The translations under genes and the position numbers were made by a program. Below are positions 1 to 8,450 of a stretch of DNA of 64,000 nucleotides, piece after piece (position 1 is the first letter of the stretch; each line of letters opens with the position of its first letter). The notes beneath the pieces were generated by a model that was not told where the DNA came from, made no database searches, and was given only the letters and a program-made list of their open reading frames with translations. This DNA comes from Accumulibacter appositus (GTDB taxonomy: Bacteria > Pseudomonadota > Gammaproteobacteria > Burkholderiales > Rhodocyclaceae): assembly GCF_035440685.1 (NCBI RefSeq), contig NZ_DAORMW010000008.1. One strand, given 5' to 3'.

Positions 1-293
1 CCTATGCGCTGATCCTGCTCACCGGGCTGGTCTATCTCTCGCGCGGTGAAGCGGCCTGGAACGTCTGGCTCGAAGGGCTGAAAAACCCCTGGTACATCGC
101 TTTCCACTGGCTGACGCTGGCGGCGATGTGCTACCACACCTACACCTGGTTCAAGATCATGCCGCGGACCATGCCGCCGGTAGTCGTCGGTGGCAAGCGG
201 CTTCCCGACTTTGCAATCACCGGCAGCGGGCTGGCCGTAGCTGCCACAGCCAGTCTTGCCATGCTCGGCCTGGTATGGGGGATGGCACGATGA
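1..293 (+). CDS. frdC: Fumarate reductase membrane subunit C, 5' truncated
   Basis: This is the C-terminal part (96 codons plus stop, reading from base 3) of the quinone-reactive membrane anchor FrdC of the four-subunit fumarate reductase. FrdC and FrdD hold the FrdAB catalytic dimer on the inner membrane, where menaquinol is oxidised during fumarate respiration. The visible part has two hydrophobic stretches separated by the conserved segment NPWYIAFHWLTLAAMCYHTY and the TWFKIMP motif typical of FrdC. The stop codon overlaps the frdD start (ATGA, 290-293), so the two are translationally coupled. The start and frdAB lie to the left of the window. Confidence 0.9.
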   Translation, partial: YALILLTGLVYLSRGEAAWNVWLEGLKNPWYIAFHWLTLAAMCYHTYTWFKIMPRTMPPVVVGGKRLPDFAITGSGLAVAATASLAMLGLVWGMAR

Positions 294-658
294 AACGGAC
301 TCTGAAGCGTTCCAACGCACCTATCTTCTGGGCACTGTTCGGCGCTGGTGGCATGCTTTCGGCGCTGCTTGGCCCGATCCTGGTGTTCATCACCGGCCTG
401 GCCGTTCCGCTCGCCATGCTGCTGCCGGCCGACACCATGAGCTATGCGAACATGCTCGCCTTTGCCCAGAACATCATCGGCAAGGGCTTCATCTTCGCGA
501 TCATTTCGCTCTTTCTATGGCACGCCGCGCATCGCATCTTTCACAGCCTGCACGATATCGGTATTCACGCCGGTATCGTTGCCAAGCTGATCTGCTACGG
601 TGGGGCGATGGTGGCGACATTGATTACCGCTTACACGCTGCTGGCGATCGGCTTCTAG
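290..658 (+). CDS. frdD: Fumarate reductase membrane subunit D
   Basis: This 122-residue hydrophobic protein with three predicted membrane helices is the second membrane anchor of fumarate reductase. It aligns by eye with E. coli FrdD: the N-terminal KRSNAPIFWALFGAGGM block, the SYANMLAFAQ segment and the HRIFHSLHDIGIH histidine-rich region are all family hallmarks. The chosen start is the ATG at 290, which overlaps the frdC stop by 4 nt; a longer in-frame reading exists upstream but lies inside frdC. It is the last gene of the frd operon and is followed by an intrinsic terminator at 686-724. Confidence 0.93.
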   Translation: MKRTLKRSNAPIFWALFGAGGMLSALLGPILVFITGLAVPLAMLLPADTMSYANMLAFAQNIIGKGFIFAIISLFLWHAAHRIFHSLHDIGIHAGIVAKLICYGGAMVATLITAYTLLAIGF

Positions 659-685
659 GCCTTAGTCGCGTTGTTGCTTTTCAGA

Positions 686-724
686 GGGGTCGGGTGAGTC
701 GCAAGGCTACCCGATCCCTTTTTT
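686..724 (+). terminator. Rho-independent terminator of the frd operon
   Basis: A 10-bp stem pairs 686-695 (GGGGTCGGGT) with 709-718 (ACCCGATCCC). It contains one G-U wobble and a 13-nt loop, and is followed directly by six T (719-724). It lies 28 nt after the frdD stop and would end frd transcription before the convergent ycgR gene. Confidence 0.8.
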
Positions 725-823
725 GTTCTTGCCGACGCGTTCGGCTCTGGCTTTGCGGCAATGGCCCGCGCCCCTGGCTGGGCCCGTGTTCTGCGCCAGC
801 TGGGCCGAGGCCTCTTGCTTGGC

Positions 824-1627
824 CTAGGCCATGCCGCTCAAGCGGGCTTTGCGTTCGCGCTCGACGCGCGTGATATAGCGCTGCACCATGCTCATACGGG
901 CTCCGGGTAAGGCCAGGAACTCGCAGCCGACGCGAACATAGCGGGCACCGCCGCGGGTAATGACGTCGAACTTGTTGCGTACGCACAGGTTGGCGACCAG
1001 CAGGCCCTCCTCGGGAAGCGTCATCTTGCAGTCGCTGAGTGCCATGCCGCTTGGCAGCAGTGCGGCCAGGCTGGGCGTAGCCATCAGCCCGACACCGCCG
1101 CCGCTGATATCCAGCAAGGACGCTTCGGCGATCAACTCACTACCGTCCAGGCGTTTGATCGTCGTGACGAACTTGACCGGTTTGGCGATCGGGGTCGACA
1201 GGCGAAAATACTCGCGACGCTGCAGGCGCAGTACCTTGTTGGGCAGCGCTGCACGAAACGCCGGGCGACCGTCGCTGAGGGTCTCGGCAAGCTGGTGCAA
1301 GGTGAACTGCACCTTGACCTTGTCGAGTGTTGCGCTCAGGATGAGCTGGCTGGCTTGCAGCGCCTGACGGTTAACCGTCTCGTCGCGCCCCCAGTCGAGG
1401 AGCAGTTCGCCGTCGTCCGTGTCGACCTCGAGCAGCGAGGTCAACAGAAAGTCCGAGCCTTGATCGAGGTAGGCGCTGATCAGCGCTCGGCGTTGAATCA
1501 GCGAGCGCAGTACCGCCACAATTTCGGCTTTCGAGTGCAACAGATACTCGCTGTACTCTTCGGCGTCCTCGATTTCGAAGCGGCCGGTCTCTGCTTCTGA
1601 TCTCGGCTCAAGGTCCGTGTTATCCAT
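824..1627 (-). CDS. ycgR: Flagellar brake protein YcgR (PilZ domain)
   Basis: This 267-residue cytoplasmic protein binds c-di-GMP and, in the YcgR family, acts on the flagellar motor to slow swimming. It has the N-terminal YcgR domain (about 20-125) and a C-terminal PilZ domain (about 130-245). The c-di-GMP signature is visible as RREYFR (the RxxxR box) followed by DISGGGVGL (the D/NxSxxG box). The ATG at 1627 is chosen because AGGAAAG lies just upstream; the reading frame extends further but that stretch overlaps the upstream gene. It sits at the distal end of the minus-strand flagellar block, and HD-GYP phosphodiesterases are encoded later in the window, which fits c-di-GMP control of motility. 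Confidence 0.9.
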   Translation of the reverse strand: MDNTDLEPRSEAETGRFEIEDAEEYSEYLLHSKAEIVAVLRSLIQRRALISAYLDQGSDFLLTSLLEVDTDDGELLLDWGRDETVNRQALQASQLILSATLDKVKVQFTLHQLAETLSDGRPAFRAALPNKVLRLQRREYFRLSTPIAKPVKFVTTIKRLDGSELIAEASLLDISGGGVGLMATPSLAALLPSGMALSDCKMTLPEEGLLVANLCVRNKFDVITRGGARYVRVGCEFLALPGARMSMVQRYITRVERERKARLSGMA

Positions 1628-1721
1628 CTGCTTTCCTGCAAACGCCTGGAGCGCGCAGTGTAATCCAAAAGCGGGGTAGGGGTAAGCGAGGGGCGAGGGC
1701 TGCTGTGGGCGACGACTGCTC

Positions 1722-2048
1722 TCAGGCGTTTCCAGCCTCTTCGGCAGGCGCTGCAAAGAGCGGTGGCGGCGCTGCCGTGGCGCCGTTTTCGAGTTGATAG
1801 AGCCAGGCGAGTAGCTCGGCGACGGCCAGGTACAGCTGCGGCGGGATGTGCTGGTCGAGGTCGACCTGCATCAGCAGCGAGACCAGTTCCGGCGATTCGT
1901 GCACGTAAACGCCGTGCTCGTGGGCGCGGGCGATGATCTGCTCGGCAAGCAGGCCGCGCCCCTTGGCGACGACGCGTGGTGCGGCGTCGCTCTGGCTATA
2001 GGTCAGCGCGACGGCATTTTTCAGGGAATCATCCGCTGCTCTGGCCAT
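1722..2048 (-). CDS. FlhB C-terminal-domain homologue (FlhX-like export switch protein)
   Basis: This 108-residue protein matches only the cytoplasmic C-terminal domain of FlhB/YscU export-switch proteins: the NAVALTY, APRVVAKG, LLAEQII, HGVYVHESPEL and IPPQLYLAVAELLAWLYQL segments follow the family pattern. The autocleavage motif NPTH that normally precedes AVAL is absent, as are the membrane helices of full FlhB. Free-standing homologues of this kind (FlhX, HrcU-C-like) are known beside fliK and are thought to substitute for or modulate FlhB in the hook-to-filament export switch; that role here is inference. The ATG at 2048 has GAGGAG 5 nt upstream and overlaps the fliK 3' end by 20 nt, so it is probably coupled to fliK. 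Confidence 0.82.
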   Translation of the reverse strand: MARAADDSLKNAVALTYSQSDAAPRVVAKGRGLLAEQIIARAHEHGVYVHESPELVSLLMQVDLDQHIPPQLYLAVAELLAWLYQLENGATAAPPPLFAAPAEEAGNA

Positions 2049-3231
2049 GCTCCTCGGCTTCCTGTGGTGCCGTGACGCCAAGCGACGTGAGGTCGAGTCC
2101 GGCCCTTTCCAATTGACTGCGCAAGGCGGCGGCTTCACTGCTCAATAGCTGCCGCGTGGCGGCGTCGTTGGCGACGACGCTGAGCGTGATTTGCTGCCCC
2201 TGGATGTGCAGCCTGGCGTCGACTTCGCCCAGCCTGGGCAGGAACAGACGCAAGCGCGTTTGCCACTTTTCGCCGCCGGCCTCGCCACCGGCGTCACTTT
2301 GCCGTCCGTCCTTGGCGTTGTCGATTTCCCAGTGAAGCTGCTGACCGGGCCAGACCTGTCCCTGCCAGGAAAAATTCTGCGTCGCGAAAGCTTCCAGCTG
2401 CTGCTGGACGATGGCCTGCAACTGTGGAGCGACCGCTGGTGGCGCGGGTGAGGAGGGGGTGGGGCTTGTTGGCTGGCTGGCCGCTGTCGGGCCACGGTTC
2501 GTGGCCTCGTTGCTGGCAGCGGGCTGGGTCAATGTCGGTGCCGACTCGGCACCGCTACGGAACGCGGCGGCCTCGCCGCCTGCAGCAGCGGTCGGCGCTT
2601 GTCGTGCAGTCGCCAGCTGCTGGGCGGGCGTCGTTGTCGGCGGCTGCTTGCCTTGCGGTTCCTGCAGCAGTTGCGCTCTGCTGTAGCGGCCTTCGACCCA
2701 TTCTGCCTGATGCGCTTCGTAGAACATGCCGCTGTGCACGATCGCCTGCTTGAGTAGCGGCAGGAGATCGGTGCCGCTTCGTGGCGGGCTGGCGGCAATG
2801 GCCTGATTGCCATTCAGCGGTAGTGCCACGTTTGCGCCGCCCTTGTTGCCGTCACGCCCGCCGGCCAGCAGCGTGCCGATCAGTTGCCCGGTGCGACTGA
2901 GCTGCGTGGCGGTCGATTCGTTGCCCGCCTTACCGCCCTCCGACGTGCCGCGGGCAAGCACGGCCAGGGTCAGCTTGCCATTGCTCTCCGAGACCTCAAG
3001 TTCGATGGCATCGCCGCTCTTGGCGGCAAAGGGCAGCGCCAGGGTGACGCTGCGCTGGTTGATCAGCGCGCGGTAGGTGCCGTTCGGCAGCAGCGCCTGC
3101 ACTTCAGCCAGCAGGCGCTGGCCGGCGGCCAGCCCGGGTAGCTTGTCGGTGATTTCCTGCGCCGGCAGGGTCGGGCGCAGGGCGAGGTCGGCGTTCGGCT
3201 GGACGCGGGCGGTGATTTCGGGGACGATCAT
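2029..3231 (-). CDS. fliK: Flagellar hook-length control protein FliK
   Basis: This 400-residue protein has the FliK architecture: a long low-complexity Ala/Pro/Gln/Thr-rich middle (about 165-275) and a compact C-terminal Flg_hook domain (about 280-390) with WPGQQLHWEI, LRLFLPRLGEVDARLHIQG and the LRSQLERAGLDL segment. FliK acts as the ruler that measures hook length and signals the FlhB switch to filament export. Its start overlaps the fliT stop (ATGA at 3228-3231), and its 3' end overlaps the FlhB-like gene, so the three form a coupled unit. Middle regions of FliK diverge fast, so identification rests on the C-terminal domain and the neighbourhood. Confidence 0.88.
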   Translation of the reverse strand: MIVPEITARVQPNADLALRPTLPAQEITDKLPGLAAGQRLLAEVQALLPNGTYRALINQRSVTLALPFAAKSGDAIELEVSESNGKLTLAVLARGTSEGGKAGNESTATQLSRTGQLIGTLLAGGRDGNKGGANVALPLNGNQAIAASPPRSGTDLLPLLKQAIVHSGMFYEAHQAEWVEGRYSRAQLLQEPQGKQPPTTTPAQQLATARQAPTAAAGGEAAAFRSGAESAPTLTQPAASNEATNRGPTAASQPTSPTPSSPAPPAVAPQLQAIVQQQLEAFATQNFSWQGQVWPGQQLHWEIDNAKDGRQSDAGGEAGGEKWQTRLRLFLPRLGEVDARLHIQGQQITLSVVANDAATRQLLSSEAAALRSQLERAGLDLTSLGVTAPQEAEEHGQSSG

Positions 3232-3521
3232 TTGGCCGCCGGCGGCGCGGCGCGCAGCAGGACGCGCAGTTCATCCATGCGCCTGGCCAGGCGCGGCTGA
3301 ATGACGGCGTCGCAGCGCAGGCTGCCTTCGATCAGGGCGCGAGCGCGCTGCTGTTCTTCGGCAGGCAGTTCGGCACTCAGTGTGTCGGGCAGACTGTCGG
3401 CCAGGGCCCGTCGCTCGGCCTCGTGCCTGGCGAGTGCTGGCCAGTCCTTGTTTTCTGCGGCGCCAAGCATCGCCTCGGAGTAGGCCAGAAGCTGCTCCAG
3501 CGCGCTCAGCCCGGCACTCAT
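3228..3521 (-). CDS. fliT: Flagellar export chaperone FliT
   Basis: This 97-residue mostly helical protein lies between fliS and fliK, the usual position of fliT. FliT family members bind the filament cap protein FliD before export and, in enterobacteria, FlhDC. The sequence shows the family pattern of an N-terminal amphipathic helix with LLAYSEAML, then NKDWPALARHEAERRAL, and a charged C-terminal helix (RRMDELRVLLR). The start overlaps the fliS stop by 4 nt (3518-3521) and its stop overlaps fliK by 4 nt. Sequence conservation in FliT is weak, so synteny is the main support. Confidence 0.75.
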   Translation of the reverse strand: MSAGLSALEQLLAYSEAMLGAAENKDWPALARHEAERRALADSLPDTLSAELPAEEQQRARALIEGSLRCDAVIQPRLARRMDELRVLLRAAPPAAK

Positions 3522-3943
3522 GCCACCGCTGCTTTCTGCGCTGGCGTCGTCGCGTTCGGCGAAATCTCGCGCCAGGCACCATGAATCTCCTCGAGCAGGG
3601 CGGAAACTTCCTCCAACGCCGGCAGATCGTTGTCGAGGTTGGCGTGCAGCAGGCGCAGCACGAGGTAGTCGTAGAGCGCGTCCAGGCGCTCGGCAATCTC
3701 GCCGCCCTGTTCCAGGTCGAGGCTCACCTTGAGGCCGTTGCCGATGATGTCGATCGCTTTCGAGATCGCTTCGCCCTTGGCGGCGATGCGTTTTTCCTGC
3801 ATTGCCGCGCGCGCGTTGCCGACGGCTGCCTGCGCCCCGGCAAAGAGCAGCAGGATCAGCCGGTGCGGGTCGGCAACCTCGACGGCGGCGTCGACGCCGA
3901 CCTTCTGATAGGCGGAAATCGCATGTCTTGCGTGGCCGAACAT
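3518..3943 (-). CDS. fliS: Flagellar export chaperone FliS
   Basis: This 141-residue four-helix chaperone binds the C-terminus of newly made flagellin and prevents premature polymerisation in the cytoplasm. Family features include the N-terminal AISAYQKVGVDAAVEVADPHRLILLLFAGA block (the Y-Q and P-H-R-L-I positions are diagnostic), a central KAIDIIGNGLKVSLDLEQGGEIAERLDALYDYL segment, and the final helix ending in IHGAWREI. It begins only 2 nt after the fliD stop, with its Shine-Dalgarno (GAGGAA) inside the fliD end, so fliD-fliS-fliT-fliK are coupled. Confidence 0.93.
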   Translation of the reverse strand: MFGHARHAISAYQKVGVDAAVEVADPHRLILLLFAGAQAAVGNARAAMQEKRIAAKGEAISKAIDIIGNGLKVSLDLEQGGEIAERLDALYDYLVLRLLHANLDNDLPALEEVSALLEEIHGAWREISPNATTPAQKAAVA

Positions 3944-3945
3944 CC

Positions 3946-5370
3946 TTAGTTCCTCAAAGAGTAAGTGGGCAGGTTGGCGAGCTGTTGCGAGAGGAAGTTG
4001 CTCGTCGTGGTCATCCCGGAGATCAGCGTATCGAGGGCCGTGAATTGCTTGCGGTAGCGTGCCTCGATTCCCGCCAGGCGGTCGCTGATCACTCCCGATT
4101 GCTTGCCGAGGCTGGCAATCGAGCTGTTCAGTCCGTCGCGGCGCGCGGCGATCAGGCCGCTGCTGCTCACCAGGCCGTCGGCGGCGGTCTTGAAAGCGCT
4201 GCCGACGGCGGCCACGAGATCGGCGACGGCCGAGAGATCGTCGCCGATCGCCGCGCTCAGCTTGGCCGAATCGACGCTCAGCGTGCCGTTCTTCTGCATG
4301 CTGACGCCGATGTCCGAGAGGCGCTGCAGATCGCGGCCGGCGAGCGTCGCGGGGATGTTGCCGAGGACGTTGCGAAAGCTGTTCTGCGCCGTACGCAGCG
4401 TACTGTCGCCGTTCAGTGCGCCGGCCTTCTTGGTTGCCGCATTGTAATTGCCGAGACCGCTGGCGGTGGTGCTGAAGTCGTTGAACGCCCGGACCAGCGC
4501 GTTGACCCCGGTGGTCAGGCTGGAGTTGTCCTTGCTGATGGTCAGCGTCGTGCTCAGTGCCGTTTCCGGCGCTTCCGGGCCCCTGAGCAGGTTCAGGGTG
4601 ATGCCGTCGATGGCCGTGCTGACCTGGTTGCTGACCCCTTCGACGGCAATGCCGTTGAGCTTGAACGCCGAGCCCTGCGCCGCCTGCGACTGCACGAAGG
4701 TATCGCTCGGCGCCGGTGCTGCGTCGGGATCGTAGGTCAGGCCGGCGATTCCCGCGAGCTTGATGAACTGGTTGCTGCCGGGGTCGTTGCTGGTCAGCAC
4801 CAGTTGCTTGCCGGCGACGCCGTTGATCACCAGTGCCGAAACGCCGGCGTTGGCGCCGTTGATCGCGTCGCGGATGTTCTCCGGCGTGGCGCCGTCGGCG
4901 ATGGTGATCTCGGTGCTCTTGTGCGGGTTGCTGCCAGCCAGGCTGTCGAGCGACAGGGTCAGCGTTCCGCCGACCGGCAGGGTGTCGCCGGCGCCCGAGA
5001 AGGGGGTCGCTGCGCCGGTGCCGCTGGCGACGCTGTGCTGCCGCGCCAGCTGGTTCACTTCGAGCGTGTAGGTGCCGGCGACGGCGCTCGAGGAAGTGGT
5101 CGCCGCGGCGACGGTCGAGTCGCTGAGCCGGGTCGCAAAAACGGTGAATTTCTGCGTCGCCGTCGTTCCGGTCGCCGGGACCAGCGTTCCCGCCGCCGTC
5201 TGCAGCGCCGAGATCGATCCCTGCAGCGAACCCAGCGCCGATATCTTGGCCTGGTAGCTCGCTTCCTTCTGCGACAGAGCGGTCAGCGGCCGCTGTTCCA
5301 GCGACATCAACTGGCTGATGATGCTGTTTACGTCAAGGTTCGAGCCCAGGCCCGGTGAGGAAAGCGCCAT
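3946..5370 (-). CDS. fliD: Flagellar filament cap protein FliD (HAP2)
   Basis: This 474-residue protein is the filament cap, which sits at the tip of the flagellum and catalyses flagellin insertion. The N-terminal FliD domain begins with the family motif GLGSNLDVNSIISQLMSLEQ, followed by the EASYQAKISALGSLQGSI stretch. A flagellin hook IN motif lies in the middle (about 200-215), and the C-terminal FliD domain carries SDIGVSMQKNGTLSVDSAKL and the coiled-coil ending ISDRLAGIEARYRKQFTALD. GGAGAAGATC lies just upstream of the ATG. It lies between flaG and fliS, as in many beta- and gammaproteobacteria. Confidence 0.95.
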   Translation of the reverse strand: MALSSPGLGSNLDVNSIISQLMSLEQRPLTALSQKEASYQAKISALGSLQGSISALQTAAGTLVPATGTTATQKFTVFATRLSDSTVAAATTSSSAVAGTYTLEVNQLARQHSVASGTGAATPFSGAGDTLPVGGTLTLSLDSLAGSNPHKSTEITIADGATPENIRDAINGANAGVSALVINGVAGKQLVLTSNDPGSNQFIKLAGIAGLTYDPDAAPAPSDTFVQSQAAQGSAFKLNGIAVEGVSNQVSTAIDGITLNLLRGPEAPETALSTTLTISKDNSSLTTGVNALVRAFNDFSTTASGLGNYNAATKKAGALNGDSTLRTAQNSFRNVLGNIPATLAGRDLQRLSDIGVSMQKNGTLSVDSAKLSAAIGDDLSAVADLVAAVGSAFKTAADGLVSSSGLIAARRDGLNSSIASLGKQSGVISDRLAGIEARYRKQFTALDTLISGMTTTSNFLSQQLANLPTYSLRN

Positions 5371-5428
5371 GATCTTCTCCTGCCGCCGCTACCGGCATGC
5401 TTGCTGCATGGGGCTGAGCGGGCGATGT

Positions 5429-5836
5429 TCAGGCCGTTTGCGTGACGAACAGCCCCTTGATGCTGTCCAGCGTCTTGGCGATGGCCATCATTTCTTCCGA
5501 CGGCATCTGGCGGATCACTTCCTTGGTCGAGCGGTCGATGATCTTGACCACCAGCTGACCGGTGTCGCCGTCCACGCTGAACTCGAGATTGCTGTTCGTC
5601 GGCTTGACGAACTCGCGAACGCTCTGGATGGCGCTTTCGAGCTTTTCGCTGTCCGGCGGTGCCTGCACCGGTGCCTGCGCCTGCAAGTGCGCCTGCACCT
5701 GCTGCAGGGCCTGCGCCGGACTGGCCGGCGTCGCCGTGTTGCCGCCGCTGGCCGTTGCCCTGGCTTCGCGGGCGGCCGAGCTGATCGCCTGGTGGCCCTG
5801 CGGCGCTGGCGAGGAAACTGTCGGTGGAATATTCAT
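5429..5836 (-). CDS. flaG: FlaG family protein
   Basis: This 135-residue protein has a variable Ala/Gln/Pro-rich first half and the conserved FlaG domain in the second half: NSNLEFSVDGDTGQLVVKII, then the VIRQMPSEEMMAIAKTLD segment close to the end. FlaG proteins lie between flagellin and fliD and influence filament length; the molecular mechanism is not settled. The ATG at 5836 is preferred over the frame's more upstream ATG because AGGAG lies 8 nt before it and the family N-terminus starts here. It is downstream of fliC and upstream of fliD in the same orientation. Confidence 0.88.
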   Translation of the reverse strand: MNIPPTVSSPAPQGHQAISSAAREARATASGGNTATPASPAQALQQVQAHLQAQAPVQAPPDSEKLESAIQSVREFVKPTNSNLEFSVDGDTGQLVVKIIDRSTKEVIRQMPSEEMMAIAKTLDSIKGLFVTQTA

Positions 5837-5861
5837 CTCACACTCCTTGGTGAAGAGACGC

Positions 5862-5895
5862 CGGGGCGCGATCACGTTGCCGCGAGCGCGCCCCG
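5862..5895 (-). terminator. Strong hairpin between fliC and flaG, without a T-run
   Basis: A perfect 9-bp GC-rich inverted repeat pairs 5862-5870 (CGGGGCGCG) with 5887-5895 (CGCGCCCCG) around a 16-nt loop, in the gap between the fliC stop and the flaG start. No T-run follows on either strand. It may be a pause or mRNA-stabilising hairpin that keeps flagellin mRNA more abundant than flaG-fliD, rather than a true terminator. Confidence 0.4.
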
Positions 5896-5922
5896 ATGTT
5901 ACCGCTAATCAAACCCTTCCGC

Positions 5923-8223
5923 TTAGCCGCGCAGCAACGAGAGCACGTTCTGCGGCAGCGAGTTGGCCTGCGCGAGCATCGCCGTACCCGCCTGCTGCAG
6001 GATTTGCGCCCGCGTCAGGTTGGCCGTTTCCGCCGCGAAGTCGGCATCGACGATACGGCTGCGCGAGGCCGACAGGTTCTCCGACGTCGTTTGCAGGCTG
6101 GAAACCACCGACGCGAAACGGTTCTGGTAGGAACCGAGCGAAACCCGCGCGCCGCTGACCGTTGCCAGGGCGCCGTCGATGGCGGACAGGGCCGAGGTGG
6201 CGGCGCTGGCGGTGAGGACGTTCACCGTCGCGATGCTTGAAACCGTCGAGGAAACCGTTGCGCTTTGGGTGCCGGAAGCGGCGAAGCCTGCCGAAGCAGC
6301 GGCCGCACCGGCCCAGACGATTCCGTTGGTGCTGGTGCTGCTCAGCGAGACGGTGCCGTGGTTGGTGGTGTTGGTGCCGGCAGCCTGGATTCCCAACTGT
6401 GCGGCACTGAGACCGGTCTGCGTTGCCAGGCTGGTTGTGGTGGTCGCTGCTGTGGCGGCGTCAGTCGCGGAACCGGCAATGGAGAACTGCAGGCTGTCGG
6501 TTGTTCCCGCTACGTAGGTCAAGGCTCCTGTCGTGGCATTGGAGGTGACGCTACCGTTGACCGCTGCACCGCCCGTGGCGGAAGCCAGCGCGGTGTTCAC
6601 CGCGCGGGCGAATTCCTGGCCGCTGTAGGCCGCACCGTTGGAAGCCTGTGAGCCCTTGCCAGCGGCGACACTTACGGTCAGCTGAGCAGCATTGGCGGTA
6701 GCGATGGCCGCGGTGGCCGCGATGGTCTTGCTCGCACTGGTTACGCCGGCGGCGACTTCTGCAGCGGTTCTGACGCTGGTGACGCCGATGCCGAAGGTGC
6801 CGCCAGAGGAAGTAAGCACTGCGGCGGCGCCGGTCAATGTGGTGGTGCCGGCAAACGCGTTAAAGGCCGTACGGATTGCTTGGGCGTCGTCGACCGCTAC
6901 GCCGGTGGCCACGATAGAGAAGCTCTGCGCCGTACCGCCGACCGTGGTGAAGTCATAGGTACTGCCCGCGGTCATGCCGGCGGCGACCGTTAGCGTCGTG
7001 CCCGCCGCTTGGGCGACCGCCCCAGTCGCCGCGCCAAAGGCGCCGGTACCGTAGCTGACCGCCCCGACGTTGGCGCCATTGGCCGTCAAGGTGTTGGCGG
7101 CCAGCGTCCCACCAGCCAGGGGCGGCGTCGCGATGGCGCCTGCGGTGATGACTGTGCCGGCTGTAGCTGCCGAAGCCTGGTCGGCTGCGAGGCCGGTTTG
7201 GGCCAGGAAGGCCGTCTTGGCCGCTGCAGCGGTGGTTGGGTTGGTCGCCGTGCCGGTGAGTGCCAGGTTGACATCGCGACCGTCGGCGGCGGTCAGGGTC
7301 AGCGCCCCCGTCGTCGCGTTGGCTGAGGCGCTGACGCCGGTTTGCGTGCCGATGGCGTTGATCGCCGCGGCGATGTTGGCGCCTTGGCCGGCGGCGTTGG
7401 TGCCGGCAGCCACTGCCCCGACGTTGATGCCATTGATGCTGAAGGTGTTGGCGGCGATGGCGCTGGGGTCTGTCGCTGCGGCGCCGGTGACGCTATTGCT
7501 GTTGGCGGTGGCGGTAACACCCGAGTCGGAGGTGATGGCGTTGATTGCCGCGGCGATCGAGAAGGCGCTGGCGGCACTCTGGCCTGGACCGGTACCCAGC
7601 GATGAGGCGCCGACCTGGAAGCCGTTGAGCGTCAGGTCACCGGCGGACAGTGCGGTGGTGGTCGCCGTGCCGGTCTTGGTCGCGGCGTAGCTGGTGCCGG
7701 TGCCGCCGAGTGCCGAGATGCGGGCGCTGCCGATAGAGGTGATGGCCAGGCGGTCGTTGGAGGTGCCGTTGGCGCCGATCTGGAAATTCTGGGCGACGAA
7801 GGAGCCGTCGAGCAGCTTGGTGCCGTTGAACGACGAGTTCTGCGCGACGCGGTCGATTTCCGCGGCCAGCGACTGGACTTCGGCGTTGAGCGCCTGGCGG
7901 TCCGACGCCGAGTTGGTGGCGTTGCCGGCCTGGACGGCGAGTTCGCGCATCCGCTGCAGGTTGTTGCTGATCTGTTCGAGGTCGCCTTCGGCCGTTTGCG
8001 CCAGCGAGATGCCGTCGTTGGCGTTGCGCGTGGCCTGATTCAGGCCGCGGATCTGGGAATTCATCCGGTCGGAGATGGCCAGGCCGGCGGCGTCGTCCTT
8101 GGCGCTGTTGATGCGCAGGCCGGACGAGAGGCGTTGCAGGGAAGTCGCCAGTGAGGTCTGCGACATGTTGAGGCTACGCTGCGAGTTGAGCGAGGCGACG
8201 TTGGTGTTGATGACTTGGGGCAT
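5923..8223 (-). CDS. fliC: Flagellin, long variant with an expanded variable region
   Basis: This 766-residue protein is the major filament subunit. The conserved D0/D1 N-terminus (about 1-145, with INTNVASLNSQRSL, LSSGLRINSAKDDAAGLAI and the RMRELAVQAGN block) and the C-terminus (about 675-766, with SRIVDADFAAETANLTRAQI and ending in NVLSLLRG) are intact. The central ~530 residues are Ala/Thr/Gly/Ser-rich and contain several flagellin_IN-like repeats of the type N-G-x-x-V-G-A followed by A-A-A-I-N-A-I. Typical flagellins are about 275-500 residues, so the surface-exposed domain is clearly expanded. AGGAGAAG lies upstream of the ATG. It is the first gene of the fliC-flaG-fliD-fliS-fliT-fliK block. 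Confidence 0.95.
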   Translation of the reverse strand: MPQVINTNVASLNSQRSLNMSQTSLATSLQRLSSGLRINSAKDDAAGLAISDRMNSQIRGLNQATRNANDGISLAQTAEGDLEQISNNLQRMRELAVQAGNATNSASDRQALNAEVQSLAAEIDRVAQNSSFNGTKLLDGSFVAQNFQIGANGTSNDRLAITSIGSARISALGGTGTSYAATKTGTATTTALSAGDLTLNGFQVGASSLGTGPGQSAASAFSIAAAINAITSDSGVTATANSNSVTGAAATDPSAIAANTFSINGINVGAVAAGTNAAGQGANIAAAINAIGTQTGVSASANATTGALTLTAADGRDVNLALTGTATNPTTAAAAKTAFLAQTGLAADQASAATAGTVITAGAIATPPLAGGTLAANTLTANGANVGAVSYGTGAFGAATGAVAQAAGTTLTVAAGMTAGSTYDFTTVGGTAQSFSIVATGVAVDDAQAIRTAFNAFAGTTTLTGAAAVLTSSGGTFGIGVTSVRTAAEVAAGVTSASKTIAATAAIATANAAQLTVSVAAGKGSQASNGAAYSGQEFARAVNTALASATGGAAVNGSVTSNATTGALTYVAGTTDSLQFSIAGSATDAATAATTTTSLATQTGLSAAQLGIQAAGTNTTNHGTVSLSSTSTNGIVWAGAAAASAGFAASGTQSATVSSTVSSIATVNVLTASAATSALSAIDGALATVSGARVSLGSYQNRFASVVSSLQTTSENLSASRSRIVDADFAAETANLTRAQILQQAGTAMLAQANSLPQNVLSLLRG

Positions 8224-8450
8224 TTTGCTTCTCCTATCACTGTCAATTTGACTTCAGACTTCAGTTGCCGGTGACTGCCTGGGGAGGGCTTTGCCGGTCC
8301 ATCCTGTATGGCGATTTGTTCGCTGACAACTTTACTTACGACGGGCTGCTGGAAAACTTTAGGGATTTTCTTTGTGCTCGCCGTGTAAGACTTTTAGCGG
8401 CATCGGAGCGGCGAAGTTGAGGGGCTGAGGCAGGAAATGAGGGCTTAGCT

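Noticed and set aside
3802..5358. 518-codon open frame on the plus strand opposite fliD
   Set aside because: It is a codon-bias shadow: Arg/Gly/Ala-rich without any domain, exactly antisense to a clear FliD.
8305..8334. Sigma-28-like promoter for fliC (TAAAGTTG on the minus strand at 8334-8327 and GCCATACA at 8312-8305)
   Set aside because: The half sites are similar to the consensus but the spacing is about 3 nt too long, so I do not list it as a feature.
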